A stretch of DNA of 64,000 nucleotides from Xanthostigma xanthostigma (GCA_963575645.1 OY754464.1:45374192-45438191), one strand, 5' to 3'. Positions 31,728 to 44,771 are shown, counted from the first letter of the stretch. Notes: generated by a model from the letters alone, not told the origin. Translations and numbers: made by a program.

Positions 31728-33586
31728 AGGAGGTTGATGCGTTACAGTTCCAATCAAAAGTAACTCGAATTCTAAATGGGAACTTTTCTATAATAAATTT
31801 TTACAAAAGGTTATAAGTTGATGATACCAATAAATTATTGTCATTCAATGATTATCGACCGATATCAATCCTTCCGATAATGTCTAAAATATACGAAAAA
31901 ATAATAAAGACTAGAATAGTTGAATTTCTGAACAAGTATAACTTACTAAATGATAGTCAGTTTGGTTTTCGGAGCGGTCTATCGACAATTGACGCCGTTA
32001 TGCTTGTTATAGAAAATGTAATAGAGGCGTTTGAGAAGGGAGAGTCAGTTGACGCTGATTTCTGCGATCTGAGCAAAGCCATCGACAGTGTATCGCATGA
32101 CATTTTGCTTTCGAAATTGTCGTGTTATGGCATAAGAGGTGCCGCATTAAGTCTAATAAAATCTTACCTAACCAATAGAAAACAACAAGTTACTTTTAAC
32201 AACAAACAATCAAAGTTAAAAACAGTAAAATACGGTGTCCCACAAGGGTCAGTGCTAGGTCCTATACTTTCATTATTTACATAAACGATCTACCAGCCAA
32301 TATTAATACAAGCATGGTCCTTTATGCGGATGATACGACAATTTTGAAAAAATCTATCTCGACATGCAATGCACTGTCAGAGGCAGAAAATTGGTTCTAT
32401 TCTAACAACTTAAAACTCAACAAAGACAAAACCGAGCATGTCAAGTTTTCGTTAGAGAAATACACGACAATTAATACTAAAAATATAAAATTTCTCGGGA
32501 TATATCTTAACAACACCCTCAACTGGTCATCTCACGTCCAGTGGATTTGTAATAAATTGTCTTGCATAATTTTCGCTATCAAACAGATCGTAGAGGTAGC
32601 GTCAACTGAAGCTGCAATCTCTTATGGTATGTTCCACAGCATCATGACCTATGGAATTATATTATGGGGCAATTCACCTCACGCCTGTAAAATCTTCAAG
32701 ATTCAAAAAAAAAGTAGTACGAATCATTAGTAAAGCCAAATACAACGAACATTGCGCTCCCCTATTTATAAAACATGGCATTATATCATTAACATCTGCT
32801 TACCTGTATCATAGCTTAATATATATTATGCAAAAACAAACATTGACCGCTTCGGAAACCATTCTGACTACCATAGTTATAATACTAGAACCAAAAATGC
32901 TATTTGCCTACCCCTAAGAAGGCTACATCTGTCGCAAGCTGCCCCACATTACATGGCTATAAAGTTATATAACAGACTGCCAGAATCAATACAGGGTTTA
33001 CCCCTTAAAAACTTTAAAAACAACCTTAACAGTTTCTTTAAAAGAAACTCATTTTATATACCATTCATGAATTTTTAAATTATAAATTTTAAATTTTAAA
33101 TTTGACGTTTTGTATCATCATGTGATTTACAAATAAAATTCTATTCTATTCTATTCTAAATAAATCATTTTTTTTTAATATTAATGAATTATTTCAGTAT
33201 TTTACTTAATGGACTAACCTTTGAATTTTTTGTACAAAGTTAGGTTAGAAAAATAAATTTTTGTAAATATCTGTATTTTACATATTTTTTGCAGTAAATA
33301 ATTAAAAAAAGAAATTAGAAGTAATAAAAATTAAAATTAAATCATTAAAAAGTTGAAAATTCAGTTAAAATTATAGTTAGTTTTCGGAACTGCTGACATT
33401 ATTTGGTTATTTACAAATATTTTCCATAAGACTACATGTAAAAGTTTTTTTTTTTTAATTTTTAACTTTATAAATCTCCTAATGATTTTGGATTTTTACA
33501 GAAAATTTGTCATAAAAAAATCTATCAAAAAAACTTTAATTCAGTTTTTTTTTTCATTATCTTCGTAAAACGGCTCAACCTCCTTA
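31728..33586. mobile_element. TIR repeat AGGAGGTTGA carrying a LINE
   Basis: Left end AGGAGGTTGATGCG and right end CTCAACCTCCTTAA are inverted. Sequences on either side of the LINE match 26473-27095. A DNA-transposon-like repeat of unknown superfamily. Confidence 0.65.
31844..33158 (+). pseudogene. 5'-truncated LINE with RT, frameshifted
   Basis: RT motifs in order: NDYRPISILPIMSKIYEK (fingers), FCDLSKAIDSVSH (motif A, normally AFD), YGVPQGSVLGP (motif B), a frameshift near 32280, VLYADDTTI (motif C), then the thumb, VVRIISKAKY and a C-terminal 'A..LYNRLPE' segment in a further frame ending about 33078. The 3' end has AATAAA and a (TTCTA)n tail to 33158. Truncation falls before the endonuclease. 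At least two frameshifts. The junctions are visible against the empty site at 26590, with about 10 bp lost at the target. Confidence 0.85.
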
Positions 33587-33934
33587 AAGTATATTTGATA
33601 GTCCAGCGTTCGGTACCATATGACATATTTGGATTGTTTACGAAGATAACACCTAATCATTCTCTCTGTTGTCCATATTGATTTAAATGGCAACTGATAA
33701 GGAAATTACTACTGGGTTGATAAAATCGCATTTATTTTGTTTTACTTTATGCACTAATGCGAAATGGGTGATTTTACTACCGCTATGTAGGCATGAACAG
33801 CTGCAATTTTATAAAGAGTCAAGAAAAAAAAACATTTATTTGACACAATTGAATTATAAAGCTTCCCTTTCGGGCTTGATAAGCTACAGTTTAAAAGTTT
33901 GCCATCGTCAAAATGTGTCATAAGTTTACAATAC
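33587..33934. other. Intergenic sequence
   Basis: A 78-codon frame at 33687-33923 has no recognisable domain; likely incidental. Confidence 0.3.
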
Positions 33935-34578
33935 TCACTATTGCCAAAAAAATTTCAACCAATTAGATTTTTGAATGATTTTTTTTCATAAATGGGAAAA
34001 TCACATAAAAGTTTTATAGCAAAACTACTTTTATTTTATTTTTTTACTTCTTAATTGAAAAGTTATATTTAATTTGAAAATAATTTTTAACTTCCGATAA
34101 CGCGCCAAAAATGCGTGTGACGTCAAAATGTTATAATGGTCTTCGTATCCATGGTTGCATTGATAATATGTATAATAACAATACAAAAATAAACAACTTT
34201 TAACATAACGACGTCACAAACATTCCTGGCGCGTTTTATAGTCACGTGATCTATAAAATTCAAAATTTATCCGTCCCACAAAAATTTTTGAACGATAACT
34301 CAGATCATTCATCTAGGTCAACTAAGATGAACGTGCGTACTAATGCCCCCCCCCCCATTCGTTCTTTTGCACTCGGGTGAAACCGGGACGGACCGCTTAA
34401 TATTTTATAAAGTTTTACACATTTTAATTAATTTGTTATTAATTTTCTATGATTTTAAAATGTTATTCTTTTTCGGTACATATACAATATTATTTATAAT
34501 AATAGATCATTTAAAAAAATTAAAAAATCACAATTTTTTTAACTTCAATAACCTAATTGGGCGACAGGACTATTCCAG
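33935..34578. mobile_element. Foldback related to the THAP-type element
   Basis: The left block (CCAATTAGATTTTTGAATG, then CATAAATGGGAAAATCAC, CTTCCGATAACGCGCC, GTGACGTCAA) and right blocks (CGACGTCACAAA, TGGCGCGTT, CCTAATTGGGCGACAGGAC) are inverted and match the element at 11576-13500. No THAP exon here. A segment at 34310-34400 resembles a Helitron 3' end (CTCGGGTGAAACCGGG hairpin) but lacks CTAG. Confidence 0.6.
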
Positions 34579-37500
34579 ATTAGAAAACATCAACATTTAA
34601 CATAATAATAAAGAAAAAATAAAATTTCTGTCGCGTGCGGTGACGCGGGTAACGATTGATATTAAATATTATGATATGCATGGTTACCTACATAAATATC
34701 AACACGTCATGTGAAAATTAACTGAAGCATGCTACCTAATTAATTTCTTTTTGACAGATTTACAGAACAAAATAACAGTTGATTTTTTTATTTTCAAAAT
34801 ATTTCCGAAACTATAAAGTTTGGAAGAAAGTTTTTCTACAAAAGTTTCTTGTAAAAATAAATAGATAAATAAAGTGTAATAAAAAGTATAACATTATTAT
34901 ATAAAAAAAATGTATATATCACTTCCGCGCAAGCGCCGATTTTCTCCAAAAACATTAGGGCTCTTCATATTAGTATATCAAACATTCTCCAAAAATTTGG
35001 TAGAACAGCTCATCCGTTTAACTTGTATCGTGCTCACAAACAAACAAACGCACAAACTTTCTCCAAAAATGTTTTTGGGTTTCAGGGGTCTCAAATCAAA
35101 ACAATGTACAATTTTTAAAGTAAATTTTGTTCTAAATTAGTACCATTCCGACGCTTGCGATGTTAGAATGGTAAAAGAATAAGAAACTACGTAGTATATA
35201 ATATATATTATTTGGAGATCAATCTACTGACACGCTGTAGTATTACGTTGTCGATTTTATTTGAGACGGACGGTTACAATTTGTTGTCGGGGATGAAATA
35301 AAGGAAGAGGTTACACTGTATTCTGCCTATTGAGTATGGGAAATCGAAATAATGGAGGCCGGCGAATGCCATTTTTGGTTTTTCAAAACTTGAACCTACC
35401 CGTATCGATGACGAGCCAATTGTTCATAAATGAATTCAACGATTTACATTTTTTTTTCATCAAAGATTTTTGTCCGCAGACGTGTGCATCACTATTTTTT
35501 AGTTTATATTTATTATCATTGTAATATAACAATTCTGATGATTAAATTATGACATGTTGTGTATAAATCAGGTTTCATTGAAAAAAAAACGAAAAAATTT
35601 ATAGTGAGCAACTGAACATGTATGTATGAACTATGAATAGGCCGATGCCGAATGCAAGTATAATACGCGTCACGAATCTAAAGGGTTCGGAAATTAGATA
35701 CGAATGCGGGCTTGCGCTTGTACAATCTGTTGAAAAACTACAAACTCGCAACTCAACAACACTAAAATAACAACTTGACAATAGCGTACTCGACTGTACT
35801 TTAAAGCAGGAAAGTGACAAAGGCAACGAGCGATCACGGCCAATCACCGACGAGCGCACGTTCCGTGCAGGTAGCTGGGAGGTGGTGGGAGTCTCAAAAA
35901 TGTGCCTTTGCGACGTTGCTTGTGACTAACTTCCGAACCTTTTAGATCCGTGGCGCGTATTATAAGCCAAATACGTTAAAAGGAAGTGGCCAGAATTATT
36001 TCTTCATAATAACAATAATAATAATGTAAACAATAGGCGTGAGGACAGTATAAAAGAATCAAAGAATAAATGGTCTTAGAGAAAAATATATGTTGAGAAG
36101 ATTCTAAAAAATGACTCAGTTTTAACATAAACATTAAGATTAATAAGATTTTTAATAAAATAAAAGTATAAAATACTACAATCGGCCATGTTGACTGAAA
36201 CACCAATCAGAGTGAATTACGTCACGAATGCTAGAATCAAAAAGAATATAATTCATTTGTATACACTTGAAGTAATAAATCAACGTGTGTCGCTTGAATT
36301 TTTAATATCATTCACTTCTGCGATATATTAGTTGATTTGTTGTTTATTTTATTCGTCTTCGTGTGATAAATATAATGGAACAAGGTTTTATTAAGGCGAA
36401 TAGTTCTAATTTGCCCAGAATTGATTTGTTGATGTTGGAGAGTTTCTTCCATCAAATAAAGATTTTTGTTCATCTGAATTTAGAAATGTAAAAACTTCAT
36501 TGTAATTACATTGTTATTAATATTTAGTGCGAGGTATAATTTAACTCACACAACCCTTTATAACACTTGTCATAGCTGTTATTTTTGAGGTTAGTTAACT
36601 CGCAGCTAAAGAAAGTCACACAGTTTTTACTACAAAGTCAAAGTAGGTACCTACTTTTAAAAAAATACACCCATAAATACAATATCTAATTGTTTATTTT
36701 AAACTAATAAATCATCAGTTGTCAATTTTTGTATTAAATTTGTATAATAATTCAGTCAATCATAGCGCACGGAGTGCGCCGGCCAAGGTCTCGCAAAAGC
36801 AAGTTCACGGAAAGAAATATTTAATTAAATTTTTTTAGACAGATTAAAATAAGGTTAGAGAGGATATTTGTCTGCTCTTGAATCCAATTAATTAAGTAAT
36901 AACACTTTATAGGTATGCCAGAACGTGGATTCTTTGATTTTCTTTAACGTACATTCTAAAATTTTTAAATCCTGGTTTTTTACCAGCTTCTACCATCTCG
37001 CTGCAGTCAGAAGCAGATTCCATTTGAAAAGATTTGTCAATTGTCGATAGTGATAATTCTGCGCGAGTTACAGAGGCAGTATATTAAAAGTATCGCATTC
37101 TGATTGTTCTTTATAAGAAAGTGGTACTTTCTACTAGAACATCTATTCTATATTTATTTAAAAAGGAAAAAAATATAATAGGATTTTTTTTCAATTGATC
37201 ATATAGGTATTAAGGATGTTTGGGGGGGGGGGGTACTTTCTAATAGTTGAACATCTATTCTACCTATATTTATTCAAAAATAAAAAAATACAATATAATT
37301 TTTTTCAATCGATAACATATTTTAACTGTTCTCCTCAACGGTGATGTCATCTGTTTTATCAATTTGACTTCTGTTTGTTTAGCTTTACTTCTGAATGTTT
37401 TTGTCATATATATTTTTTACGTTACTTGCTGAGCTTCTTCAAGATTGTGCAGAACTAGAAACAGAATATAAACTAATTAAACATATAATAATATAATTCA

Positions 37501-39081
37501 AAGAAATGCCTCATTTTTCTACTTTGTTAATCTTTATTAAAAAATATATGTGTCAATGTTCTTATTCGATATGCATCGGAAAACATCAATGTACCTAACG
37601 TTTCGCAGTGAAAAAAACATGTTGTATTTTCTGCAGTAAAATTAAATTTTTCTCGATTAGGTACTGAGACAAATTCACTCGAGTAAAAATATGGTTCGAA
37701 TCGCATCACTTATAGATTTTATGAAAAGTAACAAACGTCCAAAATAAATTACCAACTTCTGTCATTATTTTGTTAATTACATAATAACATTTTAAACTCT
37801 CTTATTGCATTAAATCCTGGCATGAAATTACATACATAAATCTTAGAAAAACATGTAATACCTGAACTTCCGGAAGCAACTTCTTCAAAATCGATACATT
37901 CTGTAACCATACTACTTTCTTCTAATTGCTTTTCACATAATTCAAGAGCCATCGTTTTTCGCTTCTATGTATGGTCAGGTATTCGTGTTGTTGGCAATTT
38001 GGCATGCAATTTTTTTGAGAATACACAGTTGGTTCATACGCACTTGTGATACCGACCCCATCAAATGATACTTCATATTATAGTTTTCCATATCATTAGG
38101 CAGCTGAAAGGAGAATAATAAGTCTATAATGACAACTAAGTCCAAAACAAACATAACCTCAGTAAATTTCTTATCCATTACTTTAATTATTTAATATGAA
38201 ACAAAGATTTTGAGTTACATATCTATTCTATGAATCTATAGTAATTACTAATTACTTACATCAAAGTGGTGACGTGGTCTTCACACAATATATTCGAACT
38301 CGTAGCTACATCTTTTGGGTCTCGCTGCGCGAGCTTTAGCCACGTATTTCTCACTTTTTTTCTTGTTTGGAACGTAAACAAACAATTTGTAGGTGTTGTT
38401 ATTGTTGTGTTTTTGCACAGAGGGACCGCACAACACTATAATAACCGTTGGAATTCATTTTCAACACACAAAATATTTGTTGACTTTCTTTGTTGAACAT
38501 AGGCACGAGGCAATGCGCATGCATTCGTGACGTCAGAAACAACGCCATGACATTTACCAGCGTTTTCGCGCGTAAGTCAAAATAGAAAGATAAAAATGCA
38601 ACAATTTGGGTTAAAATTTAATTTATTGTTGAAATAATGTTTTTTTTCGGAAATAGTAGACGTGTACCTACATCATAGAACGGGATTTCAAAATCTGTCA
38701 CCATGCCTATTACATTAATTCCTAAGATACTTTTTTCAAATATCCTCACACCGTCATATTTCGACTAGTACAGATTATTACAAATAAACAAAAAACCATA
38801 AATTTTGTACAAATATATAGCAATAGTTCGCTATTGTTGTTTTGACACACGCATTGATAGTTACGATCCAATTTAAGAAGAAATATGTTCGAAAAATGTC
38901 ATTATCGGAAATCAAATCTGAAACTTCCAGGATCGGGGCGGATGAGTTATCAATTACTCTACATTGACATATCCAAATAATACGCCGACTGTGACATTGT
39001 TCGAAAATATTTATTTCTTACATTGCATTGTAACTGTAACAATGTGTGTTTTATAACGACAATAGCAAACTATTGCTTTAT
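34579..39081. other. AT-rich, mostly unannotated stretch
   Basis: Contains a copy of the CGCAAGCGCCGATTTTCTCC family at 34800-34960 (also 42180-42400 and 50170-50640), a G13 run at 37218, and several short frames without domains. A plus-strand 76-codon frame at 38266 and a minus-strand 59-codon frame from 37953 are not supported by similarity. No exon of a known protein recognised. Confidence 0.4.
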
Positions 39082-39952
39082 ACCGGGTGTCCCATTTTAA
39101 AGGAACACCTTGAATAACTTTTACAGTTTTCATTATATGGAAAAATGTTCCGAATAAAAGTTGTTTGGTTTGGAGGGGGACATCGTATAAAGACAAATAC
39201 CACCCTCTACTCTCATCCTCTACGCAGGGATAAGGGTGACTTTGACTTTTTTATTAGGAATACCTATTTTTTATCATAAATTGAGATATTTCTAGAAAAA
39301 ATATGCAACATTTGTCTGAAACATTTTTTTACCCGATGCCTCCCTCAACCCTTAAAATGCATGTCAAAAATCGGTTTCCCGAAACTCCATTCAATGTTTA
39401 TATCTAAACAACGACGTTGCGCAAAAAATTATGAGAGGTAAGTGTTGTTTGTTTTGGGAACAGTCATTGATTAAACATAAAAAAACCACCGCCCCCTTTA
39501 AACAATAAAAAATTCAGTCACCCCCACCCCCGCGCAGGGGGCGGTGTTTTTTTGTATGTTTAATCGATGACCCTTCCCAAAACAAACAACACTTACCTCT
39601 CATAATTTTTTGCGCAACGTCGTTGTTTAGATATAAACATTGAATGGAGTTTCGGGAAACCGATTTTTGACATGCATTTTAAGGGTTGAGGGAGGCATCG
39701 GGTAAAAAAATGTTTCAGACAAATGTTGCATATTTTTTCTAGAAAAATCTTAATTTATGATAAAAAATAGGTATTCCTATTAAAAAAATCAAAGTCACAC
39801 TCATCCCTGCGTAGAGAATGAGAGTAGGGGGTGGTATTTGCCTTTATACGATGTCCCCCTCCAAACAAAACAACTTTTATTCGGGACATTTTTCCATATA
39901 ATGAAAACTGTAAAAGTTATTCAAGGTGTTCCTTTAAAATGGGACACCCGGT
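39082..39952. mobile_element. 871-bp palindromic foldback (ACCGGGTGTCCC ends)
   Basis: Ends ACCGGGTGTCCCATTTTAAA and its complement. The arms are about 400 bp with few mismatches around a GC-rich centre (CACCGCCCCC / GGGGGCGGTG near 39487-39548). Non-coding foldback of the same general type as those at 15879 and 16382. Confidence 0.9.
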
Positions 39953-40338
39953 GTTTGTATATTATAACCTTATTCGTATTTTCCCATAATTAAAATTTGA
40001 TACCATAAATCTTGTGTTGACATTCTTCTTTTAATCAATTTGTGCAACAAACAAGCAAGTTTACAAGATGTGCTGATCTAAGCTTATCGGAGTTTCCATC
40101 TTCGCTAATATGAACCATTAATAAGGGAGATCAGGCGAACAGACAGTCGGCAATATATCTCGCATGAAAAAAAAAACTCTTACACGATAGTCATCATTAC
40201 TTTCCAGAAATCAAGATGAAGAATGCCGTCATTCCTACGCACACATGATATAGAAACATTATGGCAATAGACGAACGACGCTATTCAAGGAACACTTTTC
40301 AGTTCTCATTGATTTTGAAAATAAAAGTTTATAGCCCA
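39953..40338. other. Intergenic sequence
   Basis: Nothing recognised. Confidence 0.4.
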
Positions 40339-41550
40339 AGAGCCCGTAACACTAAAACCCTATGGATCTCCGAATAGGCTAGTTCATGGATATTAGGGAA
40401 ATTTAAACCCTGCTTAACAAAAAAATACAATGGTTGGCAGGCTGGAGTGGTTCGGACCATGAAAACGTGGTCACTTCCAGTCACCCAAAAAAACGGTTAT
40501 CCTATGCATCGCCGAATAGAATGTTGTTTACTTTATTTTGAAGTTCACTTACGTTCTTAACGTGCTTAAACTCGGTAGGTTGGCGGGTTCCGGTGGACCG
40601 AAACCTCCGCCAACCGCGTCTAAAGTTTATTCGCAAAATAGGTATTCTTACCTCATAACCGAATAGGTTGATTTACATATAAATGAAAGGTTTTAACTTT
40701 TAAAATCATTTCGTAGTGAGTTGGCGGGCCCTTCATTGAAAAAAAAGCAATTTAAATTTTTAAAGAAAACATTTTTTTTTACATAAATGGAAAGATCACA
40801 AGTTTTAGAGCAAAAGTACGTTTATTTTATTTTTTTACCTCATAATTAACTTCCGATAACGCGCCAAAAAAATGCGCGTGACGTAATGTTTTTATGGCTT
40901 TGTATCCATGGTATAATTATACATAAAATTAAAGAACAAATATCTTTTCCGAGCTGACTTTTCAATTCTTTTCCATCATTCGAGTTCGAGCGAGCATACG
41001 TCAATAGTCCGGTTAATTTAGACAATTGAAGTAACGAAAATTCCGACAGAGCCAAATTTTTGTAGAGACCTTGGGTTTACCATTACAAATAAAGTGCCAA
41101 AAGTCCCCATCGATTCCATGTGTGCTTCGACACTTATTCGAGGTCAAAGGTCAAAATTTTATGTTTTTCGGATTTTTCTCGAAACGGTAAGTTTTATCGA
41201 AAAAGTATTTCACATAAAGTTGTAGATCTCAAATTTCTCTGTAAACATGGTCCTTATGATTTTTTCTCTAAGATCAACTATTTCCCAGATATTGCGCTTG
41301 TAAGAATCACGTTCTACATAATATGCATACCGGTACATGACGTTTTGGTACGGCCGTTTTGGTCCCGCCGTTTTGGTCCCGCCGTTTTGGTCCCGGCCGT
41401 TTTGGTCCCGGCCGTTTTGGTCCCGACCGTTTTGGTCCCGGCCGTTTTGGTACCGGCCGTTTTGGTCCCTGTTATTAGATTATGACAAATAAAATTACCG
41501 ACCGATTTTTCAGACAATATATGGACAAAAATTAAATAATATAATTCAAA

Positions 41551-41591
41551 CAATTAACGTTCGATCCGGATTTGCATCTTCTTCGGAATTG
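41551..41591 (-). ncRNA. Hammerhead-like motif, left arm
   Basis: Minus strand: CAATT-CCGAAGA-A-(GATGC...GGATC)-GAACGTT-AATTG. Stem I is five complementary pairs. One A is missing from GAAAC, so this copy is probably inactive. Confidence 0.3.
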
Positions 41592-42638
41592 AGCTAAAAA
41601 ATAAAAAATATAAAAAATAAATTAGAATTATTTTATATAATAAATTTATGCTGTGTATTTTTTCAATATGAAAATATTAATGATAAAATATTAGCTAATT
41701 ACTAATTTTTTATTTGAACGATTTTTGGTAAATAAAGTGACGTCACTCTAAATCCAATATGGCGGACTTCTAAAGATGCAAAAAATTTATAGGCCAATTA
41801 TTTAAATATTTTTTGTTGTTCTCAGTGGAAGCGGTTTTTCGAAAAACAATAAAAAATAAATAAAAACAATTAAAAAAAAATTAACATTTTTTTCACCGGA
41901 ACTTTATTCTTTCAAGTGTCAAGATGACACCATAATTTATTCAAATTTTTAAATTATTATTTAATACTATAAAAAAATTACTTTATGTGTTGTACTCTAT
42001 CAACAGGGCTGTGTGCTCGGGCTGTAGGGGCAGCGCGGAACCCTATTTTGAACGTTAAATTAAAATTATAAAAAATACGGATGAGTCCCGAAAGATGAGT
42101 CTTTTTATAAGAAATTTTCTCCAGTGGAGTCTTCGGCTCCACACTATTTCAATCTTGCCTCACGGTTAAGCAGTTTGGGCTGTACGCATATATCTCTTCT
42201 ACGCATGCGCCGATTTTCTCCAAAAAATATTTTCACAAAACTCTTGTATAATACAATAATGAACCGTTATGCAAAGTATGTCATTATTATATAAAAAAAC
42301 ACCGTTGTAGCATATATATCTTCTGCGCATGCGCAGATTTTCTCTAAAATTTAAGAAGTTACCTGGAGACGAATTGAACAAAAAAGGTTTTTCAAAATCG
42401 GTTGAGCCGTTTGGGCTGCACGCATATATCTCTTCTACAGCGTGACGCGAAACACCGTGACGATATAACGCAAATCACCGTGACGCGAATCAATCAGTTT
42501 ACCCCCTACCAAAAATCGTTCAAATAAAAAATTAATAAGTAATTATTTATTATTTTTTCATTAATATTTACATACTGATAAAATACACAGCATATTTTTA
42601 TTATATAAAGTAATTACGAATTTATTTTTTATATTTTT

Positions 42639-42678
42639 AATTCCGAAGAAGATTCAAATCCGGATCGAAACGTTAATT
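42639..42678 (+). ncRNA. Hammerhead-like motif, right arm
   Basis: Plus strand: AATT-CCGAAGA-A-(GATTC...GGATC)-GAAACGTT-AATT. Stem I (AATT/AATT) and a 5-bp stem II are present. The core has C for the consensus U (CCGAAGA instead of CUGANGA). Confidence 0.3.
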
Positions 42679-43294
42679 GTTTTAATTATATGATTTAATT
42701 TTTGTCAATATATTGTCTGAAAAATTGGTCGGTAATTTTATTTGTCATAACCTAATAACAGGGACCAAAACGGCCGGTACCAAAACGGCCGGAACCAAAA
42801 CGGTCGGGACCAAAACAGCCGGGACCAAAACGGCCGGGACCAAAACGGCGGGACCAAAACGGCGGGACCAAAACGGCCGTACCAAAAAGTCCTGCTTCGA
42901 TGCATACATATGCCACGTATACATTCAGGTACTTAAGCAAGCAAAAATGCCTACTTGTGTCTCTTTTATGTATACACTATACTATTCTAACCCTGGCGCC
43001 AAACATAGCATCAAAGATTTGCACACTTCTTTGAAGACTTTGCAAAGCTTTGAAAACACATTTGAACACATATTGACGCAACCTGCCAGACATGCGACGC
43101 AACCTGCCAGACATGCTTCGCAAACACTTTTCTAGTATGCTGGTAGACAACAAATAAGATGAATGACGATTTCGTGGACGCAGTGTGCCTATATTATTAT
43201 GCGCATGTAATTATTTTTTACGTGTGCAACAAAATTTAAGGAAACGTCCGAGAAGGGACAAAAATTCAGTATTAAAATTATTTGAAAAAAAAAT

Positions 43295-43880
43295 TTGATT
43301 GACTGCGCAAAAGTATTTACAGAAATTGATTCTTCACCTCAAACAATAATTACGAAAGGAATTCAATTTCTTCTTGCTGTTTATGGAGCTCCGAAAAAAA
43401 TTGAATGCATCGATAAGTACAGATATTTAACATTTGTGAAAAATACAAAAAAAAAAAAAAAACATAGAGCAAGTACAACTATCTTGTCTTCCTCCAACAT
43501 CGGCATCTGCTATTCAACGCTTGTATCGAGTATACTATCAAGTTCAGATATGGCAAGGCAATCAACTGAACCCTGAAGACTGGGGTTGGAAATTAATAAA
43601 TAATACTTTGGAACCAATTGCTGCCCCCTGCCCCAGAAAAACTTCTTAACACTATTTTTTGCAATTGCAAAAAAGATTGTAGTGCCAAATGTGGCTGTTG
43701 AAAAGTAGGGTTACAGTGTTCTTCAGCGTGTACCAAGTGATTTTGATGAAGAGACAACTGATTCATCTTCATTTGAACAATTTCTGAACATTCAGCAAGA
43801 GGAAGAAGAAGAAAAAGAAGAAGAAGAAATTTTAGAAAACATGATTGTTGAAGTTGAGTATGAAGAGTATGAGTCAGATT
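43295..43880 (+). pseudogene. C-terminal fragment of an uncharacterised transposon protein
   Basis: Frames read VFTEIDSSPQTIITKGIQFL, LAVYGAPKK and, after a frameshift near 43475, PPTSASAIQRLYRVYYQVQI, NPEDWGWKLINNTLEPIAAP. A Cys-rich tail (FCNCKKDCSAKCGC, CSSACTKC) follows and then an acidic end, with further breaks. I recall this C-terminal arrangement ('AVYG', 'PPT..A...R.Y.QVQ.W', 'WGW', 'IFCNCK..C...C.C') from many uncharacterised, multicopy proteins in arthropod and cnidarian genomes, but I cannot name the superfamily. It belongs to the nested element, whose N-terminal part is lost. Confidence 0.6.
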
Positions 43881-44274
43881 AAAGTAACAAAAAAAATTAG
43901 AACGACAGTTGAACTCAATAACCAATATCATTAATCTTCATACTATTAAATAAGTATTTTTATTAAGAATTTTGAGATCTACAGCTTTGGTCTGAGGTAC
44001 TTTTTCGATAAAATTTACCGTTTTCGAGAAAAATCTAAAAAACCTAAAATTTTGACCTTTGACCCCGAATAAGTGTCGAAGCACACATGGGATCGATGGG
44101 GACTTTTGGCACTTTATTTGTAATGGTAAACCCAAGGTCTCTACAAAAATTTGGCTCTGTCGGAATTTTCGTTATTTGATCACTATTTGTATGTCTAAAT
44201 TGACCGGGCTACAAAGATTGTCGTCGAAAACTCAACCTACTTTCAAATCTGAATTTTTTCATTTCTCTGTTTAA

Positions 44275-44513
44275 ATGGATAAACAGTTAAAGTGTTTTTA
44301 TGTGATGACGAGGAAGGAACGCTGCAATATTTACAAGATTCCACAGCGATGAAATGCATTAATTGCATTTAATTTCGACGATTGAAAAAATTCAAATACG
44401 GTAATTTAAAATTCACTCACGATTCGCTTCTGAAATGTTGCTACCACTCAAAGTGTTATAAATTTTTTACGACTATTATGGACAAATTGGAAGCGATTTG
44501 TGCGAGTGGAAAT
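44275..44513 (+). pseudogene. Exon 1 of the Cys/His-rich transposon protein
   Basis: ATG at 44275. An early stop and frameshift follow, then RRLKKFKYGNLKFTHDSLLK and CCYHSKCYKFFTTI, the 'YHSKCYK.FT' motif of the family's zinc-binding N-terminus. It ends at a consensus donor AAT|GTAAGT (44514-44519). Confidence 0.5.
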
Positions 44514-44589
44514 GTAAGTACAAATTCAAATGATGAAATTCCGAGATAGATAATGAAACTTGACGGTGAGCTCCTTTTTCACTCCTCTA

Positions 44590-44638
44590 GTATCGAAGCA
44601 CCTCGAGTGGAATTGCCTGTACAATCATTTTTTGAAAA
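44590..44638 (+). pseudogene. Exon 2 of the same gene (short)
   Basis: Between an acceptor (TTTTTCACTCCTCTAG, ending 44589) and a donor-like GTATTG. It encodes about 16 residues (IEAPRVELPVQSFFEK). Confidence 0.35.
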
Positions 44639-44771
44639 GGTATTGAAACCTTTTTTTGTATTTTCTAAAATCATTTGAATGTAAAATGAGCATAAACCTA
44701 ATATTTTTTCGATGAAGGAAGGTTTTGGTGGAGGATCATAAATAAATAAGCTTTACCAATGTTTCGCTAGT

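Larger units (their letters stand above)
41343..42890. mobile_element. Foldback with 15-bp minisatellite ends
   Basis: The left end has about nine tandem units of GTTTTGGTCCCGGCC (41343-41475) and the right end the same array inverted (42762-42890). The inverted similarity continues inward about 250 bp (41490-41740 versus 42500-42750), including a hammerhead-like motif in each arm. The centre has CGCATGCGC...TTTTCTCC repeats and CACCGTGACG repeats (42450-42490). Confidence 0.75.
41008..44210 (+). mobile_element. Nested TIR element with C-terminal gene fragment
   Basis: Inverted repeats of about 270 bp (41008-41310 and 43955-44210) start AGTCCGGTTAATTTAGACA on the left and its near-complement on the right. 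They include GACTTTTGGCACTTTATTTG-type sequence in both. The interior holds the C-terminal coding fragment 43295-43880 and the foldback 41343-42890. Confidence 0.6.

Noticed and set aside
37776-37953. 59-codon minus-strand frame starting MALELCEKQLEE as a possible host exon
   Set aside because: No homologous domain or clear pair of splice sites; the length is within chance.
41343-41475. Short-period array that could be a satellite, zinc-finger or regulatory binding array
   Set aside because: The same array occurs inverted at 42762-42890 together with inverted flanks, so it is the terminal repeat of a foldback element.
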